64,000 nucleotides of DNA from CAZVCG01 sp964626265 (GCA_964626265.1 CAZVCG010000006.1:1-64000); one strand, 5' to 3'. Shown: positions 33,209 to 44,308, numbered from the stretch's first letter. Numbers and translations are program-made. The notes: a model not told the origin generated them from the sequence alone.

Positions 33209-33424
33209 TCAATGCCTTGTTTGGTAAAGGACGCTTTCTCCCATCAATCGGTAAACATTATCGAGCCGTTCTTCTTTCGACATGCCCGAAACCCATTCTT
33301 CGCGCACACCCTCGAATTGTTCAAGGGTTTTCAGAATGGCCATCGCGCTTTCACTGCCAAAACGTTCCACCAAATCCGAGTAACAAAGCGCTTCACCATT
33401 GGCCTTATTCAACATGCGCCTCAC
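33209..33424 (-). CDS. Unknown small protein (71 residues)
   Basis: Not recognised. Acidic and helical (ESAMAILKTLEQFEGVREEW, KEERLDNVYRLMGESV). A second ATG (MLNKANGEALCY) lies three codons in. It precedes the 32875 gene closely, so the pair is probably cotranscribed. Confidence 0.5.
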   Translation of the reverse strand: MRRMLNKANGEALCYSDLVERFGSESAMAILKTLEQFEGVREEWVSGMSKEERLDNVYRLMGESVLYQTRH

Positions 33425-33521
33425 CTATGAAATTATTCGCGAAAATATACGCACTCAATGTACTACCTATTTTCAATAATAAATTGCCAAAAATGGGTTG
33501 TAAAGAGGGTGTATAACGATT

Positions 33522-33836
33522 TTAAATCGACCCCGGCCCGAGGGTGATTTTGAGGCCATCGAGTTGTTTTGTAAAAAAGATTTGGCAGGCAAGGCGCGAA
33601 TTTTCGTTGACGCCGAAAGCGCCGTCCATCATGCCGATTTCTTCCTCCGAGGGTTCTGGGATTTTGTCCTTCCAGGCCGGATCGACGTAGATGTGGCACG
33701 TGGCGCAGGCACAGGAGCCGCCGCATTGCCCGAGGATCGGAATGCCGCCTTCACGGATGATCTCCATGATGCTCCACTCTTCGGTGGCTTCCAGTTCGTG
33801 GACTTTGCCTTCAATGTCGGTGCAGAAAATTTTCAT
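33522..33836 (-). CDS. 2Fe-2S ferredoxin
   Basis: A 104-residue ferredoxin of the adrenodoxin type. Cluster ligands are in GQCGGSCACATCHIYV (C-x5-C-x2-C pattern) plus the distal Cys in SRLACQI. It is six bases downstream of a ferredoxin reductase gene, its probable redox partner. Confidence 0.92.
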   Translation of the reverse strand: MKIFCTDIEGKVHELEATEEWSIMEIIREGGIPILGQCGGSCACATCHIYVDPAWKDKIPEPSEEEIGMMDGAFGVNENSRLACQIFFTKQLDGLKITLGPGSI

Positions 33837-33842
33837 GATCGT

Positions 33843-35455
<1,613 letters not shown>

Positions 35456-36016
35456 ATGAAACAAGAGTTCATCGCCCGCGAGATGCGACACGATCTTGAC
35501 GAGAATTTGAAGAAACCTGTCCGCGTTGCCGACGCGCCAAAGAACGGATGCATACGCGCAACGCGCCTTGCCTTGAACATGTCGACGGCGCAGTTGGGCG
35601 CAAGGATGCGACTTACAAGAAACTGCATTATCAAGAATGAAGGATCCGAAATGCGTGGCGAAATTACGCTAAGTTCCATGCGCCGCGCGGCGGAGGCGAT
35701 GAAGTGCAGACTGGTTTATTTCTTCGTGCCTGAGGAAGGCTCACTGGAAAAAACGTATGAAAGCCGCAAGCTTTTCATGGCTCGGGGACAGATCGAAGCC
35801 AGAATGGCTCCGGAGAAAATCGACCGGAACACGTTGAACGAAATGGCCAAAAAATATGCGCGGGGTTTGCCGCCCGAGGAAGTTTGGAACGTTCTTGCGG
35901 ACGTGGACGAATTGGCCCCATTGGAGGAGGACAGCGCGGAAGCGGAAAAAAAAAGCGCGCAAAACCGACGAGCGCGACGCCATGCGGCAGGAACGCGACA
36001 GACAACGCGCCTATAA
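35456..36016 (+). CDS. Mobile-mystery-protein-A-like XRE protein, frameshifted at A9
   Basis: A 186-residue protein. Residues about 20-90 match the MobMysA group: GCIRATRLALNMSTAQLGARM is the helix-turn-helix, ITLSSMRRAAEAMKCRLVYFFVP the conserved C-terminal block. Such proteins normally pair with a Fic-domain MobMysB, absent here. The frame ends soon after a run of nine A (35946-35954); the next frame continues as a coiled-coil coding ORF, so the original product was probably longer. AAGGA ten bases before the ATG at 35456 supports the start. Confidence 0.65.
   Translation: MKQEFIAREMRHDLDENLKKPVRVADAPKNGCIRATRLALNMSTAQLGARMRLTRNCIIKNEGSEMRGEITLSSMRRAAEAMKCRLVYFFVPEEGSLEKTYESRKLFMARGQIEARMAPEKIDRNTLNEMAKKYARGLPPEEVWNVLADVDELAPLEEDSAEAEKKSAQNRRARRHAAGTRQTTRL
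35946..35954 (+). other. A9 slippery run or frameshift point
   Basis: Nine consecutive A within GCGG-A9-GCGC. Reading across it with a one-base change joins the XRE protein to the downstream coiled-coil frame. Confidence 0.5.
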
Positions 36017-36464
36017 CGAGATACTTCAAGATGCAAAGAAGAAATTGAGGGACATTCGCGATAATCAAGCGGCACATAAAAGCGAAGAGAACGCCGACAA
36101 AGAGAAAATGGAATTTTTGGATGACTTAGGCATGGCGATGACCAACTCCAAATTGATAACGGAGCATTATTTGAAGGCGGTGGAGGAAGGAAGATGCGAC
36201 CCGTTGCCGGAAGAAGTAGTGAGGCAATCGTTCGCCAATTGGTCTTTGCGGAATGGCGAACCGATGGAGCGGCAAAACGAGGCGGAAGCTCCTGATTGCG
36301 TTTCAGAAGAGAAGAAGGTGAAGTATGTTTGGCGAACCGATTGCTTTGGCAACGCCTTTAGAGAACCGGCGGGATCGGGCGGAACGTCAAATGTTTGGGG
36401 TAATACGGTTATGGACGAAAGCGAATTTGAAAAGAGCGTGGATGTCAGGGGTGAGGATGGATGA
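35982..36464 (+). CDS. Coiled-coil ORF, likely out-of-frame continuation
   Basis: A 160-residue frame starting MRQERDRQRAYNEILQ, rich in Lys/Glu and predicted coiled coil, then SNWGNTVMDESEFEK-like acidic tail. It overlaps the end of the MobMysA-like gene by 35 bases in the +1 frame and has no good ribosome site, so it is most likely the rest of that protein after an indel or slippage at the A9 run. It ends seven bases before the IS left end. Confidence 0.45.
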   Translation: MRQERDRQRAYNEILQDAKKKLRDIRDNQAAHKSEENADKEKMEFLDDLGMAMTNSKLITEHYLKAVEEGRCDPLPEEVVRQSFANWSLRNGEPMERQNEAEAPDCVSEEKKVKYVWRTDCFGNAFREPAGSGGTSNVWGNTVMDESEFEKSVDVRGEDG

Positions 36465-36471
36465 TTATAGG

Positions 36472-37721
36472 TGTAATACACTCAATTTGATCTGACATTT
36501 TGGTTGTTGTTGTGGCATGAAAGCTGTGGGAAACGCCTTTTTGCGTTTTCCACAGACTTTCAGGTCTCAGCTGCGATCACAACCTTAACCGTAAAGAGAA
36601 TGTCAGATGACAAGCATGGAACAGAAAGTAATCAAGCCGAAGCTGGGGTTGTTGGAACTCGCCAAACAGCTTGGCAGCGTGTCGCAAGCCTGTAAAGTGA
36701 TGGGATACTCGCGCGATAGTTTTTACCGTTTCAAGGAGTTGTATGAGACGGGCGGCGAAGAGGCGCTGATGGACATCAGCAAGAAAAAGCCGATCATGAA
36801 GAACCGCGTGCCGGATCATGTCGAACAGGCCGTGGTCGAATTGGCCATCGCCAACCCGGCGCTTGGGCAGCTGCGGGCCGCGAACGAACTTCAGAAAAAA
36901 GGCATCATGATCTCGTCAACCGGCGTACGCTCGGTCTGGCTGAGGCATGATCTGGAGACGATGAAGAAACGGCTCAAGGGGCTTGAAGCCAAGTCCGCGC
37001 AAGACGGCATCCTGCTGACCGAGGAGCAACTCGCGGCTCTTGAAAAAGCCAAGGAAAAGCGCGAGGCCGCAGGCGAGATCGAGACCGAGCATCCGGGCTA
37101 TCTCGGCTCTCAGGACACGTACTATGTCGTCACGATGAAGGGCGTGGGACGCATTTACCAGCAGACCTTCGTTGATACGTATACGCGTGTGGCGGATGCC
37201 AAGCTCTACACCGAGAAAACGGCGATCACCGCTGCCGACATGCTCAACGACCGCGTGGTACCGTTCTTCGAGGAGCAGGACGTGCCGCTTTTGCGCATCT
37301 TGACGGACAGAGGCACCGAGTTCTGCGGCAAGATCGAGAACCACGCCTATCAGCTCTATCTGGCTGTGGAAAACATCGACCACAGCCGCACGAAAGCCTA
37401 CACGCCACAGACCAACGGCATCTGCGAACGCTTCCATAAAACGCTCAAGAACGAGTTCTATGACACGGCGTTTCGCAAGAAACTTTACACGTCGCTGGAG
37501 GAGCTTCAGGCCGATCTTGACCAGTGGCTGAAGTTCTACAACAATGATCGTCCGCATTCAGGAAAATACTGCTACGGTAAGACGCCGATGCAAACGTTCC
37601 TTGATGCCAAACACATTGCACAGGAGAAGAACCTTTCTTCTCTTGCGTCACAACAACACTCATCGGACAGCCAAACCCTGGCCGCCTTATGTGTCTGTCA
37701 GGTCAAGTGTGGAGTTTTACA
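36472..37721 (+). mobile_element. IS481-family insertion sequence
   Basis: About 1250 bases with terminal inverted repeats: left TGTAATACACTCAATTTGAT, right (reverse complement) TGTAAAACTCCACACTTGAC, about 18 of 26 bases alike and both ending in CTGACA. No clear target duplication was seen. It contains one transposase gene and lies between the coiled-coil ORF and the SDH protease gene. Confidence 0.75.
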
Positions 37722-37833
37722 CTTCATGATTAGTGCGCATTCACAACTTGCATTTGCACTATTTGCATATAAGCACGACCAAGATGGTTCTCGATCATTT
37801 TATAACATGGTGTCGCTTGTAATGTCACGATAG
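36607..37833 (+). CDS. IS481-family DDE transposase, read-through C-terminus
   Basis: A 408-residue transposase. The helix-turn-helix is in [19 protein letters not shown]; likely catalytic residues are D170 (SQDTYYV), D234 (ILTDRGTEF) and E274 ([14 protein letters not shown]). The typical C-terminus ([22 protein letters not shown]) is present. The frame continues 112 bases beyond the right inverted repeat, so about 37 residues come from flanking DNA; the native stop seems lost or shifted. Confidence 0.85.
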   Translation: MTSMEQKVIKPKLGLLELAKQLGSVSQACKVMGYSRDSFYRFKELYETGGEEALMDISKKKPIMKNRVPDHVEQAVVELAIANPALGQLRAANELQKKGIMISSTGVRSVWLRHDLETMKKRLKGLEAKSAQDGILLTEEQLAALEKAKEKREAAGEIETEHPGYLGSQDTYYVVTMKGVGRIYQQTFVDTYTRVADAKLYTEKTAITAADMLNDRVVPFFEEQDVPLLRILTDRGTEFCGKIENHAYQLYLAVENIDHSRTKAYTPQTNGICERFHKTLKNEFYDTAFRKKLYTSLEELQADLDQWLKFYNNDRPHSGKYCYGKTPMQTFLDAKHIAQEKNLSSLASQQHSSDSQTLAALCVCQVKCGVLHFMISAHSQLAFALFAYKHDQDGSRSFYNMVSLVMSR

Positions 37834-38653
37834 AAGCATGATGAACGCTCAACACCAAATCTTGAAGTTTCTGGTCATCCTCCAGTTTAGTTATGTGGCT
37901 GCCAAATAACTCCGTCGCCTCTACTAATCCGATGTGGCGACCATGGTTTTTCGTAGTCTGTTTTTCAGTTAAGTGATCTATAATTTTTGCAATTTTAATA
38001 TCAGCTTTTTTATCCCGCTTAAACATTCCAGTTTTTAGAAACCTTTTTGCCATTTGCTTAGACCAATCAATAGCATTCTCACATTCAGTAATAAACCCCG
38101 GTTGAATTTTCCGAAGTATAGGTTCCCACAACAATGCGTTTGAAGGATCACTCTTTATTTCTTTTCTAATTCTCTCAAACTCATACAAAAGTCCGTTTGC
38201 AGCCATACTGCCAAATTGAGGGTCAATTGGTCCTATACAAGATTCCTTTCCCATAACAATTTTATTACATGAAAGAGCAATGATTGTTCCTCCTGACATA
38301 GCAATCTGAGGAATAATCGCGCGAATGTCTGACCCAAATATCGAGCGCAGATAGTCAATGAGAGACTCCGTAGCCGCCATATCGCCGCCCGGCGTATGTA
38401 AAAGGAGGTCTAATCCTTTACTTTTGTCTAATCGGTGAATAGCAGCCATAAACCCGTTTTTGTCAGCATCTGTTATGCCTAACTGCACAGCAGGTTCATG
38501 ATTAAGGTGAGGTTTTTGCAACCAGCCCGAGTAATATATTATGGTATTTCGTTTTGTATATGCTTGAAGGAGTTTCAGATATTTTCTACGGATAACATCG
38601 TGCGTACTGCCCGCCGCTTTAGTTTCGTTAAGTAGTTCTTGCCATGCAACCAT
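37730..38653 (-). CDS. Serine dehydrogenase proteinase (SDH_sah, ClpP-like fold)
   Basis: A 307-residue protein of the ClpP/SppA-like group. [21 protein letters not shown] (82-102) and the nucleophile S120 in [19 protein letters not shown], then IGPIDPQFG, are the family marks. No signal peptide, so cytoplasmic or membrane-near. The gene is AT-rich against its surroundings and its end abuts the IS, suggesting transfer. It follows a small gene by one base. Confidence 0.85.
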   Translation of the reverse strand: MVAWQELLNETKAAGSTHDVIRRKYLKLLQAYTKRNTIIYYSGWLQKPHLNHEPAVQLGITDADKNGFMAAIHRLDKSKGLDLLLHTPGGDMAATESLIDYLRSIFGSDIRAIIPQIAMSGGTIIALSCNKIVMGKESCIGPIDPQFGSMAANGLLYEFERIRKEIKSDPSNALLWEPILRKIQPGFITECENAIDWSKQMAKRFLKTGMFKRDKKADIKIAKIIDHLTEKQTTKNHGRHIGLVEATELFGSHITKLEDDQKLQDLVLSVHHASIVTLQATPCYKMIENHLGRAYMQIVQMQVVNAH

Positions 38654-38654
38654 T

Positions 38655-38840
38655 TTACAACGAAGAATTACATGCTGGGTACGAAATGAAAGTTACTTTT
38701 CGCACCTCCATGGATTTCATTTTTTCCATCATTTCTTTAATGTGCATCATCCTATCGTCTTTCTCGATCAAGGGAGCGCAAAAATCATTGTCATCAACTG
38801 CTGCTCCTCTTGTTTTTTTTGCAGGTTTCCGACGCTTCAT
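38655..38840 (-). CDS. Small partner gene of the SDH proteinase (61 residues)
   Basis: Not recognised. AAGGAGA with correct spacing precedes the ATG at 38840 (MKRRKPAKKTRG). N-terminus basic, then acidic (EKDDRMMHIKEMMEKMKSMEV), helical. The stop lies one base before the proteinase start, so the two are probably translated together. It may be a substrate, adaptor or inhibitor; this is inference. Confidence 0.6.
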   Translation of the reverse strand: MKRRKPAKKTRGAAVDDNDFCAPLIEKDDRMMHIKEMMEKMKSMEVRKVTFISYPACNSSL

Positions 38841-38996
38841 TGCATCTCTCCTTATCATAAGGAATGGGCATAATGATTATTACATAAACATTAAACCACT
38901 GTAAACAAACTAATTATGCTTGAACATCCGAGGAGAACATCCGGGAGACAATGGTCAGCCACCCGTTTTCTGCCCGATGCTATAAGCAATTTTTGC

Positions 38997-39698
38997 TCAA
39001 AAACTATACGTCAACTGCGCCGTGATGACGTGGGCGTTGAAGTCGCCTTCTCTGCCCGTTACGCCGCCGCCGGAGGACGTGTTTCCGCTGTCGATCCATA
39101 GATATTGATAGCGGCCGCCGAGCGAAAGTTTGTCGGTGATGGAATAATTCGCGCCGGCGAGCGCATCCATCGCGAAAAACGTTTCGCTGTGTTTTGAATT
39201 GACCGTTTCCGTGTTGCCCTGGAAGGTCAGCCTGTTCACTTTGGTTTCCGTCGCGGCGAAGCCGACGCCGACGCCGAAATAGGGCGAAAACCCCTTTGCG
39301 CCCCACGGCGTGACGATGCCGTTGAACAGGCCCAGAATGGCGCTCGCGCTTCCATCGACGCCGATGCTGCCGCTGCCCGTGCCGAGGTTGCCCGCCGTCA
39401 GCGTTCCCGAAATGTCGTCGTAATCGACCGAGGCGTAGCCAATCTCGATTTCACCCGACAAGTATTTGTTGAAATGATAGCCGCCCATGCCCATCACGGC
39501 CACGTCGCTTTTAAAATTGATGTCGCCCGCGCCCGTTACGGAACCGCTGATGTCGACTTTCGTGCTTTGCGGGATTACGGCGCCCACGCCCACGCCGCCA
39601 TAAAAATCGCCGAACTCGACATGCCGGGGAAGTTCCGCGCGCGCGGCAGGCGGCGCCAGCAGCAACGCCGCAGCCAATAACATCCAGCAATTTTTCAT
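38997..39698 (-). CDS. Outer-membrane beta-barrel protein
   Basis: A 233-residue exported protein. Signal peptide MKNCWMLLAAALLLAPPAARA; the mature chain shows alternating strands (GEIEIGYASVDYDDI, SPYFGVGVGFAATET, LSLGGRYQYLWID) and ends in an aromatic QLTYSF, the barrel-assembly signal. Probably an eight-stranded OmpA/OmpW-like barrel of unknown ligand. Confidence 0.85.
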   Translation of the reverse strand: MKNCWMLLAAALLLAPPAARAELPRHVEFGDFYGGVGVGAVIPQSTKVDISGSVTGAGDINFKSDVAVMGMGGYHFNKYLSGEIEIGYASVDYDDISGTLTAGNLGTGSGSIGVDGSASAILGLFNGIVTPWGAKGFSPYFGVGVGFAATETKVNRLTFQGNTETVNSKHSETFFAMDALAGANYSITDKLSLGGRYQYLWIDSGNTSSGGGVTGREGDFNAHVITAQLTYSF

Positions 39699-39882
39699 GG
39701 CGGGACCTCATAAAAAGAGGAAGAGGCGCTATAGAAATGGACGCTGCGAAAAAGCCTCAGAGACGCGGTTAATAAAGTACTAATAAATCCTTAAGTCAAT
39801 CATAAAAACATATGCGTCAATTGATTGTTGGATGATCGGCGGGATTATCAATATGTTGTGGAGCGATGGGGACACGAGCGAT

Positions 39883-39908
39883 GGGGACACAATAATTATT
39901 GTGTCCCC
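39883..39908. repeat. GGGGACACAATAA palindrome (family 1), loop-less copy
   Basis: A perfect 26-base palindrome made of GGGGACACAATAA and its reverse complement, without the usual interior. A further half copy GGGGACAC lies at 39868. It sits just after the 3' end of the enoyl-CoA hydratase gene. Confidence 0.85.
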
Positions 39909-39922
39909 AATGAAAATTTGTC

Positions 39923-40711
39923 TTACGTCCCCTTGAATTTTGGCGGGGAGCCTGAAGAAAAGGCGCGGAGGTAGTCGCGGAAGTCGAAACCGCGCATATT
40001 CGCCCCGAGGAACGAGTGTTCGATACTGAGATGGCCGTGAAGGTCTTGCTCGAACGCGCGAAGCGCGAGCTTTTTCACTGCGCCATAGGATTTCGTCGGG
40101 CCTTCGGCGAGTTGCGAAAGCCATTCCATGGATTCCGCCGTAAGCTTGTCGTCATCGACCACTTTGTTCACGATTCCTAGTTGCTGGGCCTCGACCGCAT
40201 CGAACGTGCGGCCCGTCATCAACAGCTCGACCGCGCGGCCCATGCCCGCCTTGCGCGTCAGAAAATAGGAACACGCGCCATCGGGCGACAAGGCCATCTC
40301 GACAAACCTGGGCGTGAACCTTGCGCTGCGCGCAGCAATGACCAAATCGCAGGCCAGCATGAGGCTAAGCCCCTGCCCCGTAACCTCGCCCTCGACGCTC
40401 GCCAGAACGGGTTTGTCCATCGCCTGAAGCTCGCGAATGATGTTGTGATAAGGCCCCACAAGCGCGTTCGCGTTTTCAAGCGCGCGGCCAAGGTCGCCCT
40501 TGAAAACGTCCATCTCAAGCCCCGCCATGAAATTGCCCCCCGCGCCGTTCAGCATCACGGCGCGCACGCCGCGATCGGTCGTCGTGTTTTTAAGGATCAG
40601 GAACGCCTGGCTTGCCATATCCATGGTCAAGGCGTTCTTGCGGCCGGGACGGTTGAACGTCAGGATCAGCGCGGAACCGTTGCGGACGGAAAGGACTTCG
40701 TTGGAGGGCAT
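39923..40711 (-). CDS. Enoyl-CoA hydratase/isomerase family protein
   Basis: A 262-residue crotonase-fold enzyme. LTFNRPGRKNALTMDM starts the fold; MLNGAGGNFMAGLEMDVF holds the oxyanion loop (GGNFMAGLE); SVEGEVTGQGLSLMLACDLVIAA is the second oxyanion block. The Glu pair of true hydratases is not obvious, so exact reaction is uncertain. The ATG at 40711 (MPSNEVLSV) begins the fold directly. Confidence 0.85.
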   Translation of the reverse strand: MPSNEVLSVRNGSALILTFNRPGRKNALTMDMASQAFLILKNTTTDRGVRAVMLNGAGGNFMAGLEMDVFKGDLGRALENANALVGPYHNIIRELQAMDKPVLASVEGEVTGQGLSLMLACDLVIAARSARFTPRFVEMALSPDGACSYFLTRKAGMGRAVELLMTGRTFDAVEAQQLGIVNKVVDDDKLTAESMEWLSQLAEGPTKSYGAVKKLALRAFEQDLHGHLSIEHSFLGANMRGFDFRDYLRAFSSGSPPKFKGT

Positions 40712-40759
40712 TTGCGGGGCTCCGAGGGACGGGATGTGAGGTTCGCAAGGAATTACGAC

Positions 40760-40833
40760 GGGGACACAATTAAAAGGCCAAAGGCAACCGTATAAACTTT
40801 CAACAGGTTTTGCAGGCCTTATTATTATGTCCA
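40760..40833. repeat. GGGGACACAAT repeat (family 1), degenerate copy
   Basis: Left arm GGGGACACAATTAAAAGGCC, right arm AGGCCTTATTATTATGTCCA, with a variable interior. The right end has mutated (GTCCAC instead of GTCCCC). Confidence 0.75.
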
Positions 40834-40934
40834 CGCTACTGAGTCGGGAGGGATTAAAACGCGGACAGCGGCATTTGGCAATCAAAAGGGAATAAGGCGT
40901 TGACGCGGCGCTCCAATCATAGAAAAACATTGAT

Positions 40935-41135
40935 ATGAACAAGCCAACCCAGCCCCAAGGCGATGTTATTTTCGAGCATACGCGCATCGGCTCAATCGTG
41001 CGAGTCACCGCCGTTCATGCCGCCACCGGGACTGAAGCCGTCATTCAAGGCCCGGCAACGTCATCGCCGGGCGAGCTTCAGCGCGTCGCGCTGGCGAAAT
41101 TGAACTACGTGATGCGGAAGCAGGCGGAAGGATAG
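40935..41135 (+). CDS. DUF6898-like small protein
   Basis: A 66-residue protein resembling a small family found in alphaproteobacteria: VIFEHTRIGSIVRVTAVHA, then TGTEAVIQGP and ELQRVALAKLNYVMRKQ. It looks like a beta-hairpin followed by a helix. Function unknown. Confidence 0.65.
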   Translation: MNKPTQPQGDVIFEHTRIGSIVRVTAVHAATGTEAVIQGPATSSPGELQRVALAKLNYVMRKQAEG

Positions 41136-41214
41136 GGGGCACTCATCAGAGGTCAGCATTCAGGGATGGTATGCGGATAACCAAACCTATAGCTGATTAA
41201 CATTTTATTGGGTC

Positions 41215-41272
41215 GTCATTCCGGACGATTTTCTTTTCGACCATGAAATGGGCGAAAGAAAATTGGAATGAC
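41215..41272. repeat. GTCATTCC...GGAATGAC repeat (family 2), short copy
   Basis: Ends GTCATTCC and GGAATGAC with an internal TTTTCTTTTCG/CGAAAGAAAA stem. It lies between the DUF6898-like and fasciclin genes, a stretch (41136-41342) holding nothing else visible. Confidence 0.6.
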
Positions 41273-41342
41273 AAAGAGCTTTGTATCAACAAAAAGTTAA
41301 ACGGCTATAACACCCTGAATACCGATCCCTGACCCCTGAATG

Positions 41343-42122
41343 CTATTTACCCAACAGCTTCTTCAGCCAGCCGCCGGATTCTTTCTTCGGCTGTTGCGCA
41401 GGAGCCGGCGGAGTCGGAGTCACAGTCGACGGCACAGGCGCGGGCATCGCTTCCGGCACGGCGGGCGTTTCAACCGCAGGCGCGGCGGGCATGTCAGGAA
41501 CAGCGGGCGCCTCCGGAATCGCTGGGGACGTATTGTGGTCCTGCGTTGCCGTCGCTGGCGGCGGCGCACGGTGCTTCATTTGCGCGGGCAGTTGCGGCTC
41601 CGGACGTTTGTTGGCTTCCGGCGTGAACGACGGCGGCGTCAAAACGGCGTCCATCACATGCACGACGCCGTTTGGCGCGGGCAAATCCGGCACAGTGAAG
41701 CCCGCCGTGTTGACCTTGACCTTTTCGCCCGTGCCTTCGAAGCCGAGCGTTTCGCCGCTCATCGCGGCGGGGCCGGCGCGGCGCCCCTTGATGTTCGTGA
41801 AGTAAACCACGCTGCCGCTGATCGCGTGATATTTGACGAAGGTCTGCAGAGCCGCTTTGTCGGATTTGATCTTTTTGGAAACTTCAGAAGGCATTTTGCC
41901 GATCGCGTCGTTCGACGGCGCGAAAACCGTGTATTGGTTTTTGGATTCGAATTCCTTTTCAAGCCCGGCTTCCTTGATCATATCGGCGAACCTGGCCAGA
42001 TCCTTGCGTTCTTCGATGACCTGCATCACATTGGCGGGAGCTTTTTCCTCTTTTGCGGAAGCCAATGACGGCAACGCAACCGCCACCATCAAGATAAACA
42101 ACGAGCGCAGGACATATTTCAT
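41343..42122 (-). CDS. Exported fasciclin (FAS1) domain protein
   Basis: A 259-residue exported protein. Signal peptide MKYVLRSLFILMVAVALPSLASA, then one FAS1 domain (residues about 30-165): YTVFAPSNDAIGKMP and the conserved YHAISG, then NGVVHVMDAVL. The C-terminal 90 residues are Pro/Ala-rich and end in GGWLKKLLGK, a basic amphipathic tail. Likely adhesion or surface role. Confidence 0.88.
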   Translation of the reverse strand: MKYVLRSLFILMVAVALPSLASAKEEKAPANVMQVIEERKDLARFADMIKEAGLEKEFESKNQYTVFAPSNDAIGKMPSEVSKKIKSDKAALQTFVKYHAISGSVVYFTNIKGRRAGPAAMSGETLGFEGTGEKVKVNTAGFTVPDLPAPNGVVHVMDAVLTPPSFTPEANKRPEPQLPAQMKHRAPPPATATQDHNTSPAIPEAPAVPDMPAAPAVETPAVPEAMPAPVPSTVTPTPPAPAQQPKKESGGWLKKLLGK

Positions 42123-42289
42123 CGGTATCTCCCTTTCGGATACGTGGGATCAGCGTCACATGAAGCTAAACAAACCGAATGCGCCGGTCAATGAGCGTTT
42201 TCCCTTCGTTGCATGTTGATTTGCGACCCCTGAATCATGTTAGCCTAGAGAATTCGACAATAACGATAATAAGTCAGGGAGACAAAATT

Positions 42290-43276
42290 ATGGCACGGAA
42301 GAAAATTGCCCTGGTCGGCGCCGGGCATATCGGCGGCGCGTTGGCATTCATGGCGGCGCAGAAGGAACTGGGCGACATCTACCTCATCGACGTGGTGGAA
42401 GGCTTGGCCGAGGGCAAAGCCCTCGACCTCACCCACGCCACGCCCGTCGGCGGCTTCGCCTGCACGTTCGTCGGCGGCACTGATTACGCCCTGATGCAGG
42501 ACGCCGATGTCGTCGTCGTGACCGCGGGCGTGCCGCGCAAGCCCGGCATGAAACGCGACGATTTGATCGGCATCAACACCGGCATCATCAAGACCGTGGC
42601 CGAGAACATCAAGAAATACGCGCCAAAGGCTTTCGTGATCGTCGTGACCAACCCGCTCGACGTGATGGTGTGGGTCATGCAGCAGGTGACGGGATTCCCG
42701 ACCCATCAAGTCGTCGGCATGGCGGGCATTCTGGACACGACGCGCTTCCGCGCCCTGCTCGCCATGGAGTTCAACGTCTCGGCGCAGAGCGTCGAAGCCT
42801 GCGTTCTGGGCGGGCACGGCGACACGATGCTGCCGCTCGACAGGTTCTCGAGCGTCGGTGGCATACCGCTGCACGACCTCGTCAAGATGGGCAAGATCAC
42901 AAAAGAACGCCTGAGCGAAATCGTCGAGCGTACGCGCGACAGCGGAACGGAAATCGTCAAGCTGCTCAAGACCGGTTCGGCGTTCATGGCGCCCGCCGCC
43001 TCTATCACCGAGATGATCGAGAGCTTCGTCAACGACAAGAAGCGCATTCTGCCCTGCGCCGCTTATCTGAACGGCGAATATGGCCAAAAGGACATCTATG
43101 CGGGCGTGCCGATCATCCTCGGCGCAGGCGGCGTGGAAAAGGTCATCGAGCTGCCGCTGAACGACGAGGAAAAAGCGCTGTTCGCCAAGTCCGTGCAGGC
43201 CGTGCGCGATCTGGTGGAAGTCGCCAAGCCTATGCTCAACGGCTGCTGTAAGCCCAAAGAGCGGAATGTGGCGTAG
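42290..43276 (+). CDS. mdh: Malate dehydrogenase
   Basis: A 328-residue NAD-dependent enzyme of the TCA cycle, LDH-like type. The NAD site is [14 protein letters not shown]; substrate loop [25 protein letters not shown]; catalytic His in [12 protein letters not shown]. The ATG at 42290 ([10 protein letters not shown]) follows GGGAG; an upstream frame start is unlikely. Confidence 0.94.
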   Translation: MARKKIALVGAGHIGGALAFMAAQKELGDIYLIDVVEGLAEGKALDLTHATPVGGFACTFVGGTDYALMQDADVVVVTAGVPRKPGMKRDDLIGINTGIIKTVAENIKKYAPKAFVIVVTNPLDVMVWVMQQVTGFPTHQVVGMAGILDTTRFRALLAMEFNVSAQSVEACVLGGHGDTMLPLDRFSSVGGIPLHDLVKMGKITKERLSEIVERTRDSGTEIVKLLKTGSAFMAPAASITEMIESFVNDKKRILPCAAYLNGEYGQKDIYAGVPIILGAGGVEKVIELPLNDEEKALFAKSVQAVRDLVEVAKPMLNGCCKPKERNVA

Positions 43277-43356
43277 GGGGAGCGTTCAGCATTTAGGGGG
43301 TGACCCTGTGCGGACGAATATCAATGCTCGCGTAACGATTGCAGGGTGAAGGGCAA

Positions 43357-43433
43357 GGGGGACACAATAAAAAAGGCAATAATAGCTGCTAAAAGACGTA
43401 TGCGTGTTGAAGCCTTTTTTTTATTGTGTCCCC
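43357..43433. repeat. GGGGACACAATAA repeat (family 1), full copy
   Basis: A 77-base element with arms GGGGACACAATAAAAAAGGC and GCCTTTTTTTTATTGTGTCC ending CCCC. It follows mdh; the GCC-T8 part would also serve as a bidirectional terminator. Confidence 0.85.
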
Positions 43434-43531
43434 ATCGTTTTTTGCGTTCGATGTAACCCCTCTCATCCTTGTCGGGGAGAGGGGATTAAGGGGTATGGTC
43501 ACGTCCTTCATAATGTTCTAAACATCCCCGC

Positions 43532-44308
43532 ATGGACTTTACGGATCTGCTTCCACAAATCACGCTTTATCTCGTCGGCGGGATGCTGGGCCTGATCAGC
43601 GCCGGACTGGGCGGGCATTTCGGCTACCGCTCCGCCGACCGCTTGCCCGGCGAAAGCCGCATGCCGCATTGCGTGTTCTGTCTGCGTGGGCTGAAATGGT
43701 ATGAGTATTGCCCGCTGCTCGGCTGGCTTCTCAGACACGAGCCGCTCACCCTCCCCTGCCCGTGCGGCAAGCAACGCGGACTCTGGGCGCAACCGCTCGC
43801 GGAAATCATCGGATTTATTCTTGGCCTCGCCGCCGTCGCGCTCGACGGATGGTCGTGGAGCATAGTGCCGTTGTGCCTAGGTTTGGGATTGTTGCCCGCC
43901 ATCGCGATGGTGGATCTTTTTTTTGGACTCATCCCGGATGAGTTGAACATCCTGCTCGGTTCATTCGGTTTTTTCTGGTTGATCATGGGCGATGGCGACG
44001 TGTTTATGGGACTCGTCACCGCGACGGGCTTGCTGGCGTTCAGCCTCTTCCTCGCGATCTTTTACAGCAAGTGGCGCGGGCGTGAGATGCTCGGCCTCGG
44101 CGACGTGAAACTTTTCGCCGCTGCGGGATTATGGCTGCCCGTGCTTATCGTGCCGTGGTTTTTGTTCGCGGCGGGCATCATCGGCGCGGGCTTCGGCCTT
44201 TTGTGGAAACGTGCGGGCGGCGGCAAGGAATTCCCCTTTGCCCCCGCGCTGTGCGTCTCGCTGGCCGGATGCGTGTTTTACCAGCTTTATGTGATGGGGT
44301 GGGTTTAG
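43532..44308 (+). CDS. Prepilin peptidase (A24 family)
   Basis: A 258-residue membrane protease with N-methylation domain. The zinc-type Cys pairs are in HCVFCLRGLKW and LPCPCGKQRG; catalytic Asp residues lie in AMVDLFFGLIPDELN and GLGDVKLFA. Multiple membrane spans follow. It would process type IV prepilin or type II secretion pseudopilins, none of which is in the window. Confidence 0.9.
   Translation: MDFTDLLPQITLYLVGGMLGLISAGLGGHFGYRSADRLPGESRMPHCVFCLRGLKWYEYCPLLGWLLRHEPLTLPCPCGKQRGLWAQPLAEIIGFILGLAAVALDGWSWSIVPLCLGLGLLPAIAMVDLFFGLIPDELNILLGSFGFFWLIMGDGDVFMGLVTATGLLAFSLFLAIFYSKWRGREMLGLGDVKLFAAAGLWLPVLIVPWFLFAAGIIGAGFGLLWKRAGGGKEFPFAPALCVSLAGCVFYQLYVMGWV

Noticed and set aside
36472..37721. 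Target-site duplication of the IS481 element
   Set aside because: Flanks ATTATAGG and CTTCATGA do not match, so none is claimed.
41340..42068. 242-codon Arg-rich open frame antisense to the fasciclin gene
   Set aside because: Composition is that of a reversed Pro/Ala-rich coding sequence; the minus-strand gene has a signal peptide and FAS1 domain.
43404..43595. 63-codon open frame beginning in the family 1 repeat
   Set aside because: It starts inside repeat DNA and overlaps the prepilin peptidase start; no ribosome site.
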